Assembly: GCF_964204645.1 (NCBI RefSeq)
Contig: NC_134034.1
Coordinates: forward strand, 14,017,962-14,081,961
From: Tubulanus polymorphus
Lineage: Eukaryota > Nemertea > Palaeonemertea > Tubulaniformes > Tubulanidae
Length of the DNA: 64,000 nucleotides
Reading direction: 5' to 3'
Shown one piece after another: positions 47,949 through 60,960 of this stretch (the first letter of the stretch is position 1; each line of letters starts with the position of its first letter). Below the pieces are notes generated by a model that saw nothing but the letters and a program-made list of their open reading frames with translations, did no database searches and was not told the origin of the DNA. Both the position numbers and the translations under genes were made by a program.

Positions 47949-48048
47949 NNNNNNNNNNNNNNNNNNNNNNNNNNNNNNNNNNNNNNNNNNNNNNNNNNNN
48001 NNNNNNNNNNNNNNNNNNNNNNNNNNNNNNNNNNNNNNNNNNNNNNNN
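47949..48048. other. Assembly gap of 100 N
   Basis: Exactly 100 N, the placeholder length commonly used for a scaffold join of unknown size. Telomere repeat lies to the left and inverted left-block repeat to the right. Confidence 0.97.
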
Positions 48049-48480
48049 TTGAGTAGAATAAACAAAACTCTAGCGTTACGCCTACATCTGAAATAATACA
48101 AAACACTGAAAATCATTATTTCTTCATCAGATAAAAAATGAAAACAGATTCAACAAGATTCAAAATGCTTTTAGTGCCAAGAATTTTCAGTGGTACAATT
48201 TTTTTGTCATACAAGACTTAACGGTAAATTGGTTCAGACTTAGAGCAGGGAACACTATATGAATTTATTCCCACACCGTCTGAAATTACAAATTTCACAA
48301 TGAAATTTGCAGCGTGTTCGTTGCTCAGCAGCAGGTGAATCGCAACATTCAAACATGATTGATATTTCCACAGTAAATTGAGCCGCAATCTTTGACAAGC
48401 TTTCAAATCATGACGGCATCAATGATTTGGGAACGGTGCTGAAAACCTACTTGGATTTTGGTCAACTCGGTTTTAAAACA
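48049..48480 (-). repeat. Module A repeat, partial, inverted
   Basis: Reverse-complement module A, cut by the gap at its inner end (TTGAGTAGAATAAACAAAAC) and ending at GGTTTTAAAAC, where cassette 5 begins. Confidence 0.75.
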
Positions 48481-48948
48481 CCACAGTTTTTAACTTCGAA
48501 ACTGTTTCTACAAATCTACTGTGGGTTTTTTATTCGTCGACTAAAAGTGGTGCAACGCCGTGCATATCACAGCAGTTTGTGTCAGTTGCGATCGAAAGCA
48601 ACTGTTGGCCTACCGTAGACCGGAGTAGAACACGGGCAACTAGCCGGATACGGCTTGCGACGAGTCGGTAGGCGTCGGGTTGTCGTCGCAAGCCGGCTCA
48701 CGTCGAACAGATAGAGCAGCAACTGGCGGCCTCTCGTAGGCCGTTAATCGGCGATTAACCCAGTTGTGTCGGTAGGCATCGTGTTGCTTGGCGACATAAG
48801 TCAGCCTTAATCCTGCTTTCTCAGAGAACTGCTCTTCCTTCTCTTTGAGATTTTCCTAAATCTGCACCCGTACCTTCGCCGTGCCCTCCTCCAATTTTCT
48901 CAGGGGATCCACGTGATTCGTGAGATTGTAGTCGGGAAAATCTCTTAC

Positions 48949-49195
48949 CTGTTTTGGAATCCGCTCGGTCTGGCAACGGCGCTTCCCGATAAACTACCGT
49001 TCAAACTGGAGCCAGCAATCGCTCTGTTACTGGCCGATTAGCGATCGCTCTCATCGCGGATTATCCCGACTCGGTCGATGTGGCTTCCGCTAGCGCTAAG
49101 ACTGCCAGTCATAGCCATGGACATCTCACCGATACTAGGTCCGATACTGGGGTTCGCTACCCGGTCACTGGTCGTTTCTATACTGTGAGAATCAG
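48949..49195 (-). pseudogene. RNF19-like exon C, copy 5 (premature stop)
   Basis: 247 bp with intact acceptor and donor. It carries the same TAA as copy 3 in the CGATCGCTAATCGG stretch, so the Ser-rich RNF19-like frame is interrupted. Confidence 0.75.
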
Positions 49196-49482
49196 CTACA
49201 ACAAATATAAACATTCACTCATACTAGTACTGAACTAACTAAAATGATGTCATAGGGGGATTTATATAGCAGCCACACCAGACAACGTGGCTTTATCAGT
49301 TAATCCCCCTATGACATCATCAAATTATCTTTCTATTTCTGGCAAGTCTATATAAAACGTAGAAAAGTTGGCCACCTCCAATAAATCCCCCTATGACATC
49401 ATCAAATTATCCCTTATGAATCCTAGAAAGACAGCCGATTCCGGACCCTGCGCTATATGAAAAGTATGGTTTAAGTACTTAC

Positions 49483-49748
49483 GGGCGTAAGGCCCCGATG
49501 GGCCACTTCCTTCGTTCTCTTCGAACTCAAATCGAACTCCGCCCGGAGTCAGTCGTCGATACGCTGCAACCACCGCTGCGACACAGCGATATCGGTACCA
49601 CGCCGTAAACATACGCCAATAATATCGGTACACCGATACCAACGGCTAAACTAGCGACAACTGGCTCTACAATAACAGACGCAGTTACACCACCGGCTAT
49701 TACCATATTCCTCTTGTGCTGTGGTAGGTGACCGTAACGTGTATGTAA
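49483..49748 (-). pseudogene. RNF19-like exon B, copy 5
   Basis: 266 bp, both splice sites kept and no internal deletion, unlike copy 3. It carries the common extra G. One substitution changes the Ala of VAPVV to Glu, and GGC after SGGC is AGC. Confidence 0.75.
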
Positions 49749-49995
49749 CTGAAACACAAGATAAACACATGAGAAATAGCATTTTTCATAGTAAAATTTG
49801 CGATAAAAATCTAGCGCGTGGTGGATTTAGGTTCCAATTTCTGTTTCTGACTAGCGCCAACAAGCGAGTAATTTCAGAACTTGAATTTGTCGATATCCTG
49901 TATTTCACCCGATAAGCCTTATCATATGTCCTTGTCATTACGGTTAAATGACAGTAACCACTTGATATGGTTTATGCGCAGTGTTTAGAACTAGG

Positions 49996-50640
49996 TCAAT
50001 TTCAGGTGTAGACGTGTCGCAGGTTTCAGTTATTGAGATCCTCCTCCATTAGACTGAAAATAAATCAAACAACATTCATTATAACATCATTAGAGCAATT
50101 CACAAAAATCATATCAAATATTCGACATGAATAAGAGTAACTAAACAAACCTGATCTAAACATCATCTTCTTTTGAGTAGAATAAACAAAACTCTAGCGT
50201 TACGCCTACATCTGAAATAATACAAAACACTGAAAATCATTATTTCTTCATCAGATAAAAAATGAAAACAGATTCAAAATGCATTTAGTGCCAACAATTT
50301 TCAGGCTTAGAATTTTTTTTCTCATACAAGACATAACGGTAAATTGGTTCAGACTTAGAGCAGGGAACACTATATGAATTTATTCCCACACCGTCTGAAA
50401 TTACAGATTTCACAATGAAATTTTCAGCGTGTTCGTTGCTCAGCAGCAGGTGAATCGCACCATTCAAACATGTTTGATATTTCCACAGTTAATTTTGTCG
50501 CAGCAAATATTTTTGCTAAGTCCCAAACACAGTAAATTGAGCTGCAATCTTTGACAAGCTTTCAAATCATGATGGCATCAATGATTTGAGAACGGCGCTG
50601 AAAACCTGCTTGGATTTTGGTTAACTCGGTTTTAAAACAC
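49996..50640 (-). repeat. Module A repeat, truncated, inverted
   Basis: First part of module A in reverse orientation, ending at the same module A/cassette breakpoint as 12,415 and 19,567. Confidence 0.75.
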
Positions 50641-50914
50641 CACTGAAACTGGTTTGTAGAGGTCTGTGATTAGGGCCTAAGATATATCTACCTGAATTGA
50701 GGGACCACTTGTTCACTTCATCGCCAAACAGTTATTCCTTGAACTTCCTGATTACTGCAGTTAATTAGTAGAGCATCACCCTGAAATAAACATAGAAACC
50801 TGTCAGAGAAAGCACTCTAAAATCCAGGGTATCAGAGGGGTCAAATGCTCCATCTGTATTGATAGTAATAGTTTAGGCCTCGATCCACTCTTTATGTTAT
50901 TGATACTTTTTACT

Positions 50915-51202
50915 GCGGTGAGGGCTAGTGGTTAGAGCGTTCATCTCTGGGAAGCCAGGTCGTGGGTTCGATCCCCGTTGTGTCCTCGGGCAAGACACTT
51001 ATCCTCACTGCCTCTCTCCACCCAGGAGTAAATGGGTACCTGGTCTGATAGATGACGCCTGAGCGCTTGTTAGCTTGTTGATCACTGATACATTTTAGAG
51101 TATTAAAATTGGCGGGGTAATAATACCGAAAAATGTAAAGCGCTCTGAGCAGCTTGGCTGGATTTAGCACTATATAAGACACATATTGATATTATTATTA
51201 TT
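50915..51202 (+). mobile_element. tRNA-derived SINE with V-domain-like tail
   Basis: Same SINE and site as in the left block. A box TAGTGGTTAGAGCG, B box GGTTCGATCCC, tail GCACTATATAAGACACA and (ATT)n, flanked by TACTG (the complement of CAGTA). It has a short internal deletion relative to 57,537-57,846 (after GCTTGTTAGC). Confidence 0.8.
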
Positions 51203-52041
51203 ACTGAATGATAATGGTTTTACAGCACGCATCAGTGAATAGAGATTGCTGCTGCTCGTGGGGTTAAACCGGAGTGTTTTATGTCGCTCTCCATCTCGAA
51301 TCACCTTCATACATCACAAGTATTCGATTCATAAGTAAATTTACTTACTGTATTTCAATGTTGAAATGGTTTGAAGACATTCTGTCGCTTCTGCGTTGAA
51401 AGAGAAGCTTCTAAATATTTCAAGTGTAAATAGCGATTTATTCGTCCGCCATGCTTGTTCTGCAGACCGCGCAGCTCGAGGTCGACTAGGACTCAGCGGC
51501 AAGAGCGCTCCGGGCACCAACTAAAGAGTTTACGGTAGTGCCCGCAGTAGACTTAACATGCCGCTCCGAATTGATAGTTGCGGGAAATAATACCACGAAA
51601 TTAGAAATTTGTAGCGATTTCCGTGCAATAGTTGAACAGATGAATTTCCTACTAAAATCCTGCAACAAATTGGTATCAATCTGAACGGGATAAATACGTC
51701 CAGACACAAACAACGTCCGATGGACTGGGTGTAAAGCGGGACTCGACCCTTCCCGGTTGGAGTAAATATCTAACAGGTGGTGCTCCGGTAGATTTTGTGA
51801 AACAGCTGATGACATTTTCATGATCTTTAGACGAGTTTGATCGCCGTTTTACCGTCGTGGAATGGCACCTATTGTGAAAACTGATTAGGTGTGAAGTGAT
51901 GCAATGATATTCAGTTGAAGTCAAACGACGTGAAGGGCTCTGAGACTGATGTGGACTTTACGAGAGGAATAAACTATTTTTTAGAAGGTATCAAGATGGA
52001 TCTGGCACAGAGCCAAAGCCGGCAAACTGACTTATGAATTT

Positions 52042-52133
52042 TATTTCTGTGTTGTTGATAGTCTCGAGAGACTAGCGCTAATATTGTATAAATCTAGATT
52101 CGTTCTCGCGAGATTATCAACAATCCGGAAATA
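52042..52133. mobile_element. 92-bp inverted-repeat element (CTCGCGAG ends)
   Basis: TATTTCTGTGTTGTTGATAG then TCTCGAGAG is mirrored by CTCGCGAGATTATCAACAAT then CCGGAAATA. It occupies the site homologous to the 762-bp element at 5,407-6,168 and is either its internal-deletion derivative or its short relative. Confidence 0.65.
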
Positions 52134-54227
52134 AAGTGCAACCTGATTTAGAAGGCCTGGCCGGCCCGGGGGCGCAAACCCTATTGATATTGATGAAAGC
52201 AAAATACTTGACTGTTTTTAGAGTAAAAATACAGATATCTTTTCTTAATCTATTTATAGACTGATTCTGAAGAAGAGGAGAACACAAATAACAGTTTTCA
52301 TCATCATTATCATCATCATCATCATCATCTGTGCGGTCTGAAGTATCTAGAGGTCACCAAGACTCAACATTACCCCTTTCATATCATTCGAGGTCGAATT
52401 TTATATTTATGTGACAAATATCTATGAAATATTTTGCTCAAATAAATTCATTCTGTTTTCATATTGATGAAATGAAGTGTAGTTATTCATTTCAGTTAGA
52501 AATTCCTCTCTGTTTTGAGGAATTACTATTTTTCCCGACATCAGATCCAGAATATCACCTAACCATCACCATGACAACGCACCAGTCAAAACTAAACGAC
52601 AATCATTCAGAAATGAAGCCCTGTAGATTCTAAAATTTGGTTTGAAGTTTATTTATTTTGGTTGAGTAGATTCTGAATGATGCAAAGTTAACTAGAGACA
52701 CTGGTTTTATCAAAATCACCATGACAACGCACCTTGCCATCACCATGACAACGCACCAGTCAAAACAAACAACAATCATTCAGAAATGAAGCCCTGTAGA
52801 TTCTTAAATTTGGTTTCAAGTTTCTTTACTTTGGTTGAGTAGATTCTGAATGATGCAAAGTTTACTAGAGACACTGGTTTTATCAAAATCATCTCTGGAA
52901 GACAGTGCCAATCCTGGAAGGGTTTTAACAGTCACTCAGATATTGTGTTCCACTGCATTCAGATCAAACCAACAGTTCAAACTCAATTTGAGAACTATTT
53001 GTGTTTATCTAAAATGCATTTCACGTTTATTTATAAATTTCTAAATTTCCAATAGATGGCGTCTGTGATATACAGTTTAATCCAATACGAATACGTATTC
53101 GTATTAATCCAATAATTTGGTGGTTCAGCAGAAATCCAATAGGTGGCAATCATGTCGTAGTAACTATTCATCAGTATATATCAGACACCCTGGTTTATCA
53201 TCTGATCAGAATCACTGGGTTTGAACTTGGGACATCCCTCCAAATCCTCTTATCAGCATGAAACATCACAGTCATTTAGAATCAATAATTCATTCATTTG
53301 ACGTGCAGTCAATTTCAGGTGTAGACGTGTCGCAGGTTTCAGTTATTGAGATCCTCCTCCATTAGACTGAAAATAAATCAAACAACATTCATTATAACAT
53401 CATTAGAGCAATTCACAAAAATCATATCAAATATTCGATATAAATAAGAGTAACTAAACAAACCTGATCTAAACATCATCTTCTTTTGAGTAGAATAAAC
53501 AAAACTCTAGCGTTACGCCTACATCTGAAATAACACAAAACACTGAAAATCATTATTTCTTCATCAGATAAAAAATGAAAACAGATTCAAAATGCATTTA
53601 GTGCCAACAATTTTCAGGCTTAGAATTTTTTTTCTCATACAAGACATAACGGTAAATTGGTTCAGACTTAGAGCAGGGAACACTATATGAATTTATTCCC
53701 ACACCGTCTGAAATTACAGATTTCACAATGAAATTTTCAGCGTGTTCGTTGCTCAGCAGCAGGTGAATCGCACCATTCAAACATGTTTGATATTTCCACA
53801 GTTAATTTTGTCGCAGCAAATATTTTTGCTAAGTCCCAAACACAGTAAATTGAGCTGCAATCTTTGACAAGCTTTCAAATCATGATGGCATCAATGATTT
53901 GAGAACGGCGCTGAAAACCTGCTTGGATTTTGGTTAACTCGGTTTTAAAACACCACTGAAACTGGTTTGTAGAGGTCTGTGATTAGGGCCTAAGATATAT
54001 CTACCTGAATTGAGGGACCACTTGTTCACTTCATCGCCAAACAGTTATTCCTTGAACTTCCTGATTACTGCAGTTAATTAGTAGAGCATCACCCTGAAAT
54101 AAACATAGAAACCTGTCAGAGAAAGCACTCTAAAATCCAGGGTATCAGAGGGGTCAAATGCTCCATCTGTATTGATAGTAATAGTTTAGGCCTCGATCCA
54201 CTCTTTATGTTATTGATACTTTTTACT

Positions 54228-54515
54228 GCGGTGAGGGCTAGTGGTTAGAGCGTTCATCTCTGGGAAGCCAGGTCGTGGGTTCGATCCCCGTTGTGTCCTC
54301 GGGCAAGACACTTATCCTCACTGCCTCTCTCCACCCAGGAGTAAATGGGTACCTGGTCTGATAGATGACGCCTGAGCGCTTGTTAGCTTGTTGATCACTG
54401 ATACATTTTAGAGTATTAAAATTGGCGGGGTAATAATACCGAAAAATGTAAAGCGCTCTGAGCAGCTTGGCTGGATTTAGCACTATATAAGACACATATT
54501 GATATTATTATTATT
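54228..54515 (+). mobile_element. tRNA-derived SINE with V-domain-like tail
   Basis: Carried along in the 3,313-bp duplication; apparently identical to 50,915-51,202. Confidence 0.8.
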
Positions 54516-55354
54516 ACTGAATGATAATGGTTTTACAGCACGCATCAGTGAATAGAGATTGCTGCTGCTCGTGGGGTTAAACCGGAGTGTTTTATGTCGC
54601 TCTCCATCTCGAATCACCTTCATACATCACAAGTATTCGATTCATAAGTAAATTTACTTACTGTATTTCAATGTTGAAATGGTTTGAAGACATTCTGTCG
54701 CTTCTGCGTTGAAAGAGAAGCTTCTAAATATTTCAAGTGTAAATAGCGATTTATTCGTCCGCCATGCTTGTTCTGCAGACCGCGCAGCTCGAGGTCGACT
54801 AGGACTCAGCGGCAAGAGCGCTCCGGGCACCAACTAAAGAGTTTACGGTAGTGCCCGCAGTAGACTTAACATGCCGCTCCGAATTGATAGTTGCGGGAAA
54901 TAATACCACGAAATTAGAAATTTGTAGCGATTTCCGTGCAATAGTTGAACAGATGAATTTCCTACTAAAATCCTGCAACAAATTGGTATCAATCTGAACG
55001 GGATAAATACGTCCAGACACAAACAACGTCCGATGGACTGGGTGTAAAGCGGGACTCGACCCTTCCCGGTTGGAGTAAATATCTAACAGGTGGTGCTCCG
55101 GTAGATTTTGTGAAACAGCTGATGACATTTTCATGATCTTTAGACGAGTTTGATCGCCGTTTTACCGTCGTGGAATGGCACCTATTGTGAAAACTGATTA
55201 GGTGTGAAGTGATGCAATGATATTCAGTTGAAGTCAAACGACGTGAAGGGCTCTGAGACTGATGTGGACTTTACGAGAGGAATAAACTATTTTTTAGAAG
55301 GTATCAAGATGGATCTGGCACAGAGCCAAAGCCGGCAAACTGACTTATGAATTT

Positions 55355-55446
55355 TATTTCTGTGTTGTTGATAGTCTCGAGAGACTAGCGCTAATATTGT
55401 ATAAATCTAGATTCGTTCTCGCGAGATTATCAACAATCCGGAAATA
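55355..55446. mobile_element. 92-bp inverted-repeat element (CTCGCGAG ends)
   Basis: Duplicate of 52,042-52,133 within the second 3,313-bp unit. Confidence 0.65.
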
Positions 55447-55609
55447 AAGTGCAACCTGATTTAGAAGGCCTGGCCGGCCCGGGGGCGCAAACCCTATTGA
55501 TATTGATGAAAGCAAAATACTTGACTGTTTTTAGAGTAAAAATACAGATATCTTTTCTTAATCTATTTATAGACTGATTCTGAAGAAGAGGAGAACACAA
55601 ATAACAGTT

Positions 55610-55642
<33 letters not shown>

Positions 55643-57266
55643 TGTGCGGTCTGAAGTATCTAGAGGTCACCAAGACTCAACATTACCCCTTTCATATCAT
55701 TCGAGGTCGAATTTTATATTTATGTGACAAATATCTATGAAATATTTTGCTCAAATAAATTCATTCTGTTTTCATATTGATGAAATGAAGTGTAGTTATT
55801 CATTTCAGTTAGAAATTCCTCTCTGTTTTGAGGAATTACTATTTTTCCCGACATCAGATCCAGAATATCACCTAACCATCACCATGACAACGCACCAGTC
55901 AAAACTAAACAACAATCATTCAGAAATGAAGCCCTGTAGATTCTAAAATTTGGTTTGAAGTTTATTTATTTAGGTTGAGTAGATTCTGAATGATGCAAAG
56001 TTAACTAGAGACACTGGTTTTATCAAAATCACCATGACAACGCACCTTGCCATCACCATGACAACGCACCAGTCAAAACAAACAACAATCATTCAGAAAT
56101 GAAGCCCTGTAGATTCTTAAATTTGGTTTCAAGTTTCTTTACTTTGGTTGAGTAGATTCTGAATGATGCAAAGTTTACTAGAGACACTGGTTTTATCAAA
56201 ATCATCTCTGGAAGACAGTGCCAATCCTGGAAGGGTTTTAACAGTCACTCAGATATTGTGTTCCACTGCATTCAGATCAAACCAACAGTTCAAACTCAAT
56301 TTGAGAACTATTTGTGTTTATCTAAAATGCATTTCACGTTTATTTATAAATTTCTAAATTTCCAATAGATGGCGTCTGTGATATACAGTTTAATCCAATA
56401 CGAATACGTATTCGTATTAATCCAATAATTTGGTGGTTCAGCAGAAATCCAATAGGTGGCAATCATGTCGTAGTAACTATTCATCAGTATATATCAGACA
56501 CCCTGGTTTATCATCTGATCAGAATCACTGGGTTTGAACTTGGGACATCCCTCCAAATCCTCTTATCAGCATGAAACATCACAGTCATTTAGAATCAATA
56601 ATTCATTCATTTGACGTGCAGTCAATTTCAGGTGTAGACGTGTCGCAGGTTTCAGTTATTGAGATCCTCCTCCATTAGACTGAAAATAAATCAAACAACG
56701 TTCATTATAACATCATTAGAGCAATTCACAAAAATCATATCAAATATTCGATATAAATAAGAGTAACTAAACAAACCTGATCTAAACATCATCTTCTTTT
56801 GAGTAGAATAAACAAAACTCTAGCGTTACGCCTACATCTGAAATAACACAAAACACTGAAAATCATTATTTCTTCATCAGATAAAAAATGAAAACAGATT
56901 CAAAATGCATTTAGTGCCAACAATTTTCAGGCTTAGAATTTTTTTTCTCATACAAGACATAACGGTAAATTGGTTCAGACTTAGAGCAGGGAACACTATA
57001 TGAATTTATTCCCACACCGTCTGAAATTACAGATTTCACAATGAAATTTTCAGCGTGTTCGTTGCTCAGCAGCAGGTGAATCGCACCATTCAAACATGTT
57101 TGATATTTCCACAGTTAATTTTGTCGCAGCAAATATTTTTGCTTAGTCCCAAACACAGTAAATTGAGCTGCAATCTTTGACAAGCTTTCAAATCATGATG
57201 GCATCAATGATTTGAGAACGGCGCTGAAAACCTGCTTGGATTTTGGTTAACTCGGTTTTAAAACAC

Positions 57267-59694
57267 CACTGAAACTGGTTTGTAGAGGTCTGTGATTAGG
57301 GCCTAAGATATATCTACCTGAATTGAGCGATCACTTGTTCACTTCATCGCCAAACAGTTATTCCTTGAACTTCCTGATGACTGCAGTTATTCAGTTGAGC
57401 ATCACCCTGAAATAAACATAGAAACCTGTCAGAGAAAGCACTCTAAAATCCAGGGTATCAGAGGGTCAAATGCTCCATCTGTATTGATAGTAATAGTTTA
57501 GGCCTCGATCCACTCTGTTATTGATACTTTTTACTGCGGTGAGGGCTAGTGGTTAGAGCGTTCAGCTCTGGGAAGCCAGGTCATGGGTTCGATCCCTGTT
57601 GTGTCCTCAGGCAAGACACTTATCCTCATTGCCTCTCTCCACCAAGGAGTAAATGGGTACCTGGCCTGATAGATGACTCCTGAGCGCTTGTTAGCAGCTC
57701 GGTGTTACTTCTCAAAAGGGAGAGATGACTGATACATGTTAGAGTATTAAAATTGGCCGGGGTAATAATACCGAAAAATGTAAAGCGCTCTGAGCAGCTT
57801 GGCTGGATTTAGCACTATATAAGACACATATTAATATTATTATCATTACTGAATGATGATGGTTTTACAGCACGCATCAGTGAATAGAGATTGCTGCTGC
57901 TCGTGGGGTTAAACCGGAGTGTTTTATGTCGCTCTCCATCTCGAATCACCTTCATACATCACAAGTATTCGATTCATAAGTAAATTTACTTACTGTATTT
58001 CAATGTTGAAATGGTTTGAAGACATTCTGTCGCTTCTGCGTTGAAAGAGAAGCTTCTAAATATTTCAAGTGTAAATAGCGATTTATTCGTCCGCCATGCT
58101 GGTTCTGCGGACCGCGCAGCTCGAGGTCGACTCGGACTCGGGCTTTGCGCTCCGAGCACCAACTAAAGAGTTCACGGTTCTAGCCGCGGATGGCTTTAGA
58201 TACCGCTCCGGATTACTAGCGGGGGTAATGAATTCCACGGAATTAGCAATACGTAACAATTCTAGTGAACTTCCGGGCTATTGTTCGAATAAAACATTTT
58301 CTAAAATTATTCCCAATTAATGAAAAAATCAAATAATCTTATAAGTTGAATTGGTGACTCACAACACGTATTTAACCTAATAGTTTTTTTCAGCGGGGCG
58401 CGGCTGAGAGTATCGACAAGTTTTCTATTTCTTTAACAAATATCTGAAATTTTTTGCTAAAAATTCATTCTGTTATTATATCGATGAAAATAAGTGTAGT
58501 TATTCATTTCGGTATGAAATTTGGCTCTGTTTTCAGGAATTACTATTTTTCCAGACATCGGATCCAGAATATCACCTTGCCATCACCATGACAACGCACC
58601 AGTCATAACTAAACAACAATCATTCAGAAATGAAGCCCTGTAGATTCTTAAATTTGGTTTCAAGTTTATTTATTTTGGTTGAGTAGATTCTGAATGATGC
58701 AAAGTTTACTAGAGACATTGGTTTTATCAAAATCATCTCTAGGGGACAGTGCCAGTCACTCAGATATTGTGTTCCATTGCATTCAGATCAAAACAAACAG
58801 CTCACACTATTTTGAGAACAATTTTTGTTTATCTAAAATGCATTTCACATCTATTTTGACTCAAGATATAAATTTCTAAATTTCCAATAGATGGCGTCTG
58901 TGATATACAGTTTAATCCAATACGAATACGTATTCGTATTAATCCAATAATTTGGTGGTTCAGCAGATATCCAATAGGTGGCGATCATGTTGCAGTAACT
59001 ATTCATTAACTATTAACTATTAACTATTGGAACATCCTAAAAATCCTCGATTCAGCATGAAATATCACAGTCATTTAGAATCAATAATTCATTCATTTGA
59101 CGTGCAGTCAATTTCAGGTGTAGACGTGTCGCAGGTTTCAGTTATTGAGATCCTCCTCCATTAGACTGAATATAAATCAAACAACATTCATTATAACATC
59201 ATTAGAGCAATTCACAAAAATCATATCAAATATTCGATATAAATAAGAGTAACTAAACAAACCTGATCTGAACATCACCTTCTTTTGAGTAGAATAAACA
59301 AAACTCTAGCGTTAGGCCTACATCTGAAATAATACAAAACAAAGAAAATCATTATTTCTTCATCAGATAAAAAATGAAAACAGATTCAACAAGATTCAAA
59401 ATGCTTTTAGTGTCAACAATTTTCAGTTACAATTTTTTTTTATTAGTTCAGACTTAGAGCAGGGAACACTATATGAATTTATTCCCACACCGTCTGAAAT
59501 TACAGATTTCACAATGAAATTTGCAGCGTGTTCGTTGCTCAGCTGCAGGTGAATCGCAACATTCAAACATGTTTGATATTTCCACAGTAAATTGAGCCGC
59601 AATCTGTGACAAGCTTCCAAATCATGATAGCATCAATGATTTGAGAACGGCGCTGAAAACCTGCTTGGATTTTGGTTAACTCGGTTTTAAAACA
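57267..59694 (-). repeat. Module A repeat with SINE, inverted
   Basis: Counterpart of the left 13,931-16,365 unit: it shares the same diagnostic loss near TTTTTTATTAGTTCAGAC and the repeated TTAACTATTAACTATTAAC stretch (59,007-59,030). Confidence 0.75.
57537..57846 (+). mobile_element. tRNA-derived SINE with V-domain-like tail
   Basis: Full-length version of the SINE (includes the GCAGCTCGGTGTTACTTCTC segment lost in the 3,313-bp units), at the same site in module A. Confidence 0.8.
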
Positions 59695-60162
59695 CCACAG
59701 TTTTTAACTTCGAAACTGTTTCTACAAATCTACTGTGGGTTTTTTATTCGTCGACTAAAAGTGGTGCAACGCCCTGCATATCACAGCAGTTTGTGTCAGT
59801 TGCGATCGTAAGCAACTGTTGGCCTACCGTAGGCCGGAGTAGAACACGGGCAACTAGCCGGATACGGCTTGCAACGAGTCGGTAGGCGTCGGGTTGCCGT
59901 CGCTAGCCGGCTTACGTCGAACAGATAGAGCAGAAACTGGCGGCCTCTCGTAGGCCGTTAATCGGCGATTAACCCAGTTGTGTCGGTAGGCATCGCGTTG
60001 CTTGGCGACATAAGTCAGCCTTAATCCTGCTTTCTCAGAGAACTGCTCTTCCTTCTCTTTGAGATTTTCCTAAATCTGCACCCGTACCTTCGCCGTGCCC
60101 TCCTCCAATTTTCTCAGGGGATCCACGTGATTCGTGAGATTGTAGTCGGGAAAATCTCTTAC

Positions 60163-60409
60163 CTGTTTTGGAATCCGCTCGGTCCGGCAACGGCGCTTCC
60201 CGATAAACTACCGTTCAAACTGGAGCCAGCAATCGCTCTGTTACTGGCCGATTCGCGATCGCTCTCATCGCGGATTATCCCGACTCGGTCGATGTGGCTT
60301 CCGCTAGCGCTAAGACTGCCGGTCATAGCCATAGACATCTCACCGATACTAGGTCCGATACTGGGGTTCGCTACCCGGTGACTGGTCGTTTCTATACTGT
60401 GAGAATCAG
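60163..60409 (-). pseudogene. RNF19-like exon C, copy 6
   Basis: 247 bp, open throughout, with the standard acceptor and CAG|GTAAGA donor; nearly identical to copies 2 and 4. Confidence 0.75.
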
Positions 60410-60694
60410 CTACAACAAATATAAACATTCACTCATACTAGTACTGAACTAACTTAAATGACGTCATAGGGCGATTTATATAGCAGCCACACCAGACAAC
60501 ATGGCTCTATCAGTTAATCCCCCAATGATATCATCAAATTATCTCTTTTTATGGCTAGTCTATACAAAACGTAGAAAAGTTCGCCATCCCCAATAAATCC
60601 CCCTATGACATCATCAAATTATCCCTTATGAATCCTAGAAAGACAGCTGATTCCGGACCCTGCACTATATGAAAAGAATGGTTTAAGTACTTAC

Positions 60695-60960
60695 GGGCGT
60701 AAGGCCCCGATGGGCCACTTCCTTCGTTCTCTTCGAACTCAAATCGAACTCCGCCCGGAGTCAGTCGTCGATACGCCGCAACCACCGCTGCGACACAGCG
60801 ATATCGGTACCACGCCGTAAACATACGCCAATAATATCGGTACACCGATACCAACGGCTAAACTAGCGACAACTGGCGCTACGATAACAGACGCAGTTAC
60901 ACCACCGGCTATTACCATATTCCTCTTGTGCTGTGGTAGGTGACCGTAACGTGTATGTAA
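60695..60960 (-). pseudogene. RNF19-like exon B, copy 6
   Basis: 266 bp, intact splice sites, the common extra G, otherwise the same membrane-segment frame as copy 1. Confidence 0.75.

Larger units (their letters stand above)
48481..49995 (-). repeat. RNF19 exon cassette 5, inverted
   Basis: Minus-strand cassette with the standard border (CTAGGTCAATTTCAGG at 49,990-50,005 is the complement of the module A/B junction). The B-C intron carries two palindromic GGGGGATT elements. It is most like cassette 3 in its exon C stop. Confidence 0.75.
50641..53953 (-). repeat. Module A, 3,313-bp tandem unit 1, inverted
   Basis: Nearly identical to the next unit (53,954-57,266). Landmarks recur exactly 3,313 bp apart; I noticed only a few differences, such as CATTATCATC versus CATCATCATC near 52,306/55,619 and TATTTTGG versus TATTTAGG. 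It contains a plus-strand SINE and the 92-bp CTCGCGAG element. Longer than other module A copies because it also holds sequence matching 5.2-6.6 kb of the left block. Confidence 0.85.
53954..57266 (-). repeat. Module A, 3,313-bp tandem unit 2, inverted
   Basis: Second copy of the 3,313-bp unit, nearly identical to 50,641-53,953, indicating a very recent duplication or an assembly duplication. Confidence 0.85.

Noticed and set aside
47861-48106. Open frame across the N gap
   Set aside because: It passes through 100 N and telomere repeat and has no biological meaning.
50925-51182. 85-codon minus-strand frame
   Set aside because: It lies within the SINE; the opposite strand has the pol III boxes that explain the sequence.
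51486-51821. 111-codon frame in the 3,313-bp unit, repeated at 54,799-55,134
   Set aside because: It runs across module A landmarks that are non-coding in sister copies; the duplicate frame reflects the recent duplication only.
58096-58320. 74-codon frame with related frames at 15,372, 17,878 and 22,596
   Set aside because: Part of module A; copies are frameshifted relative to each other and show no recognisable domain.
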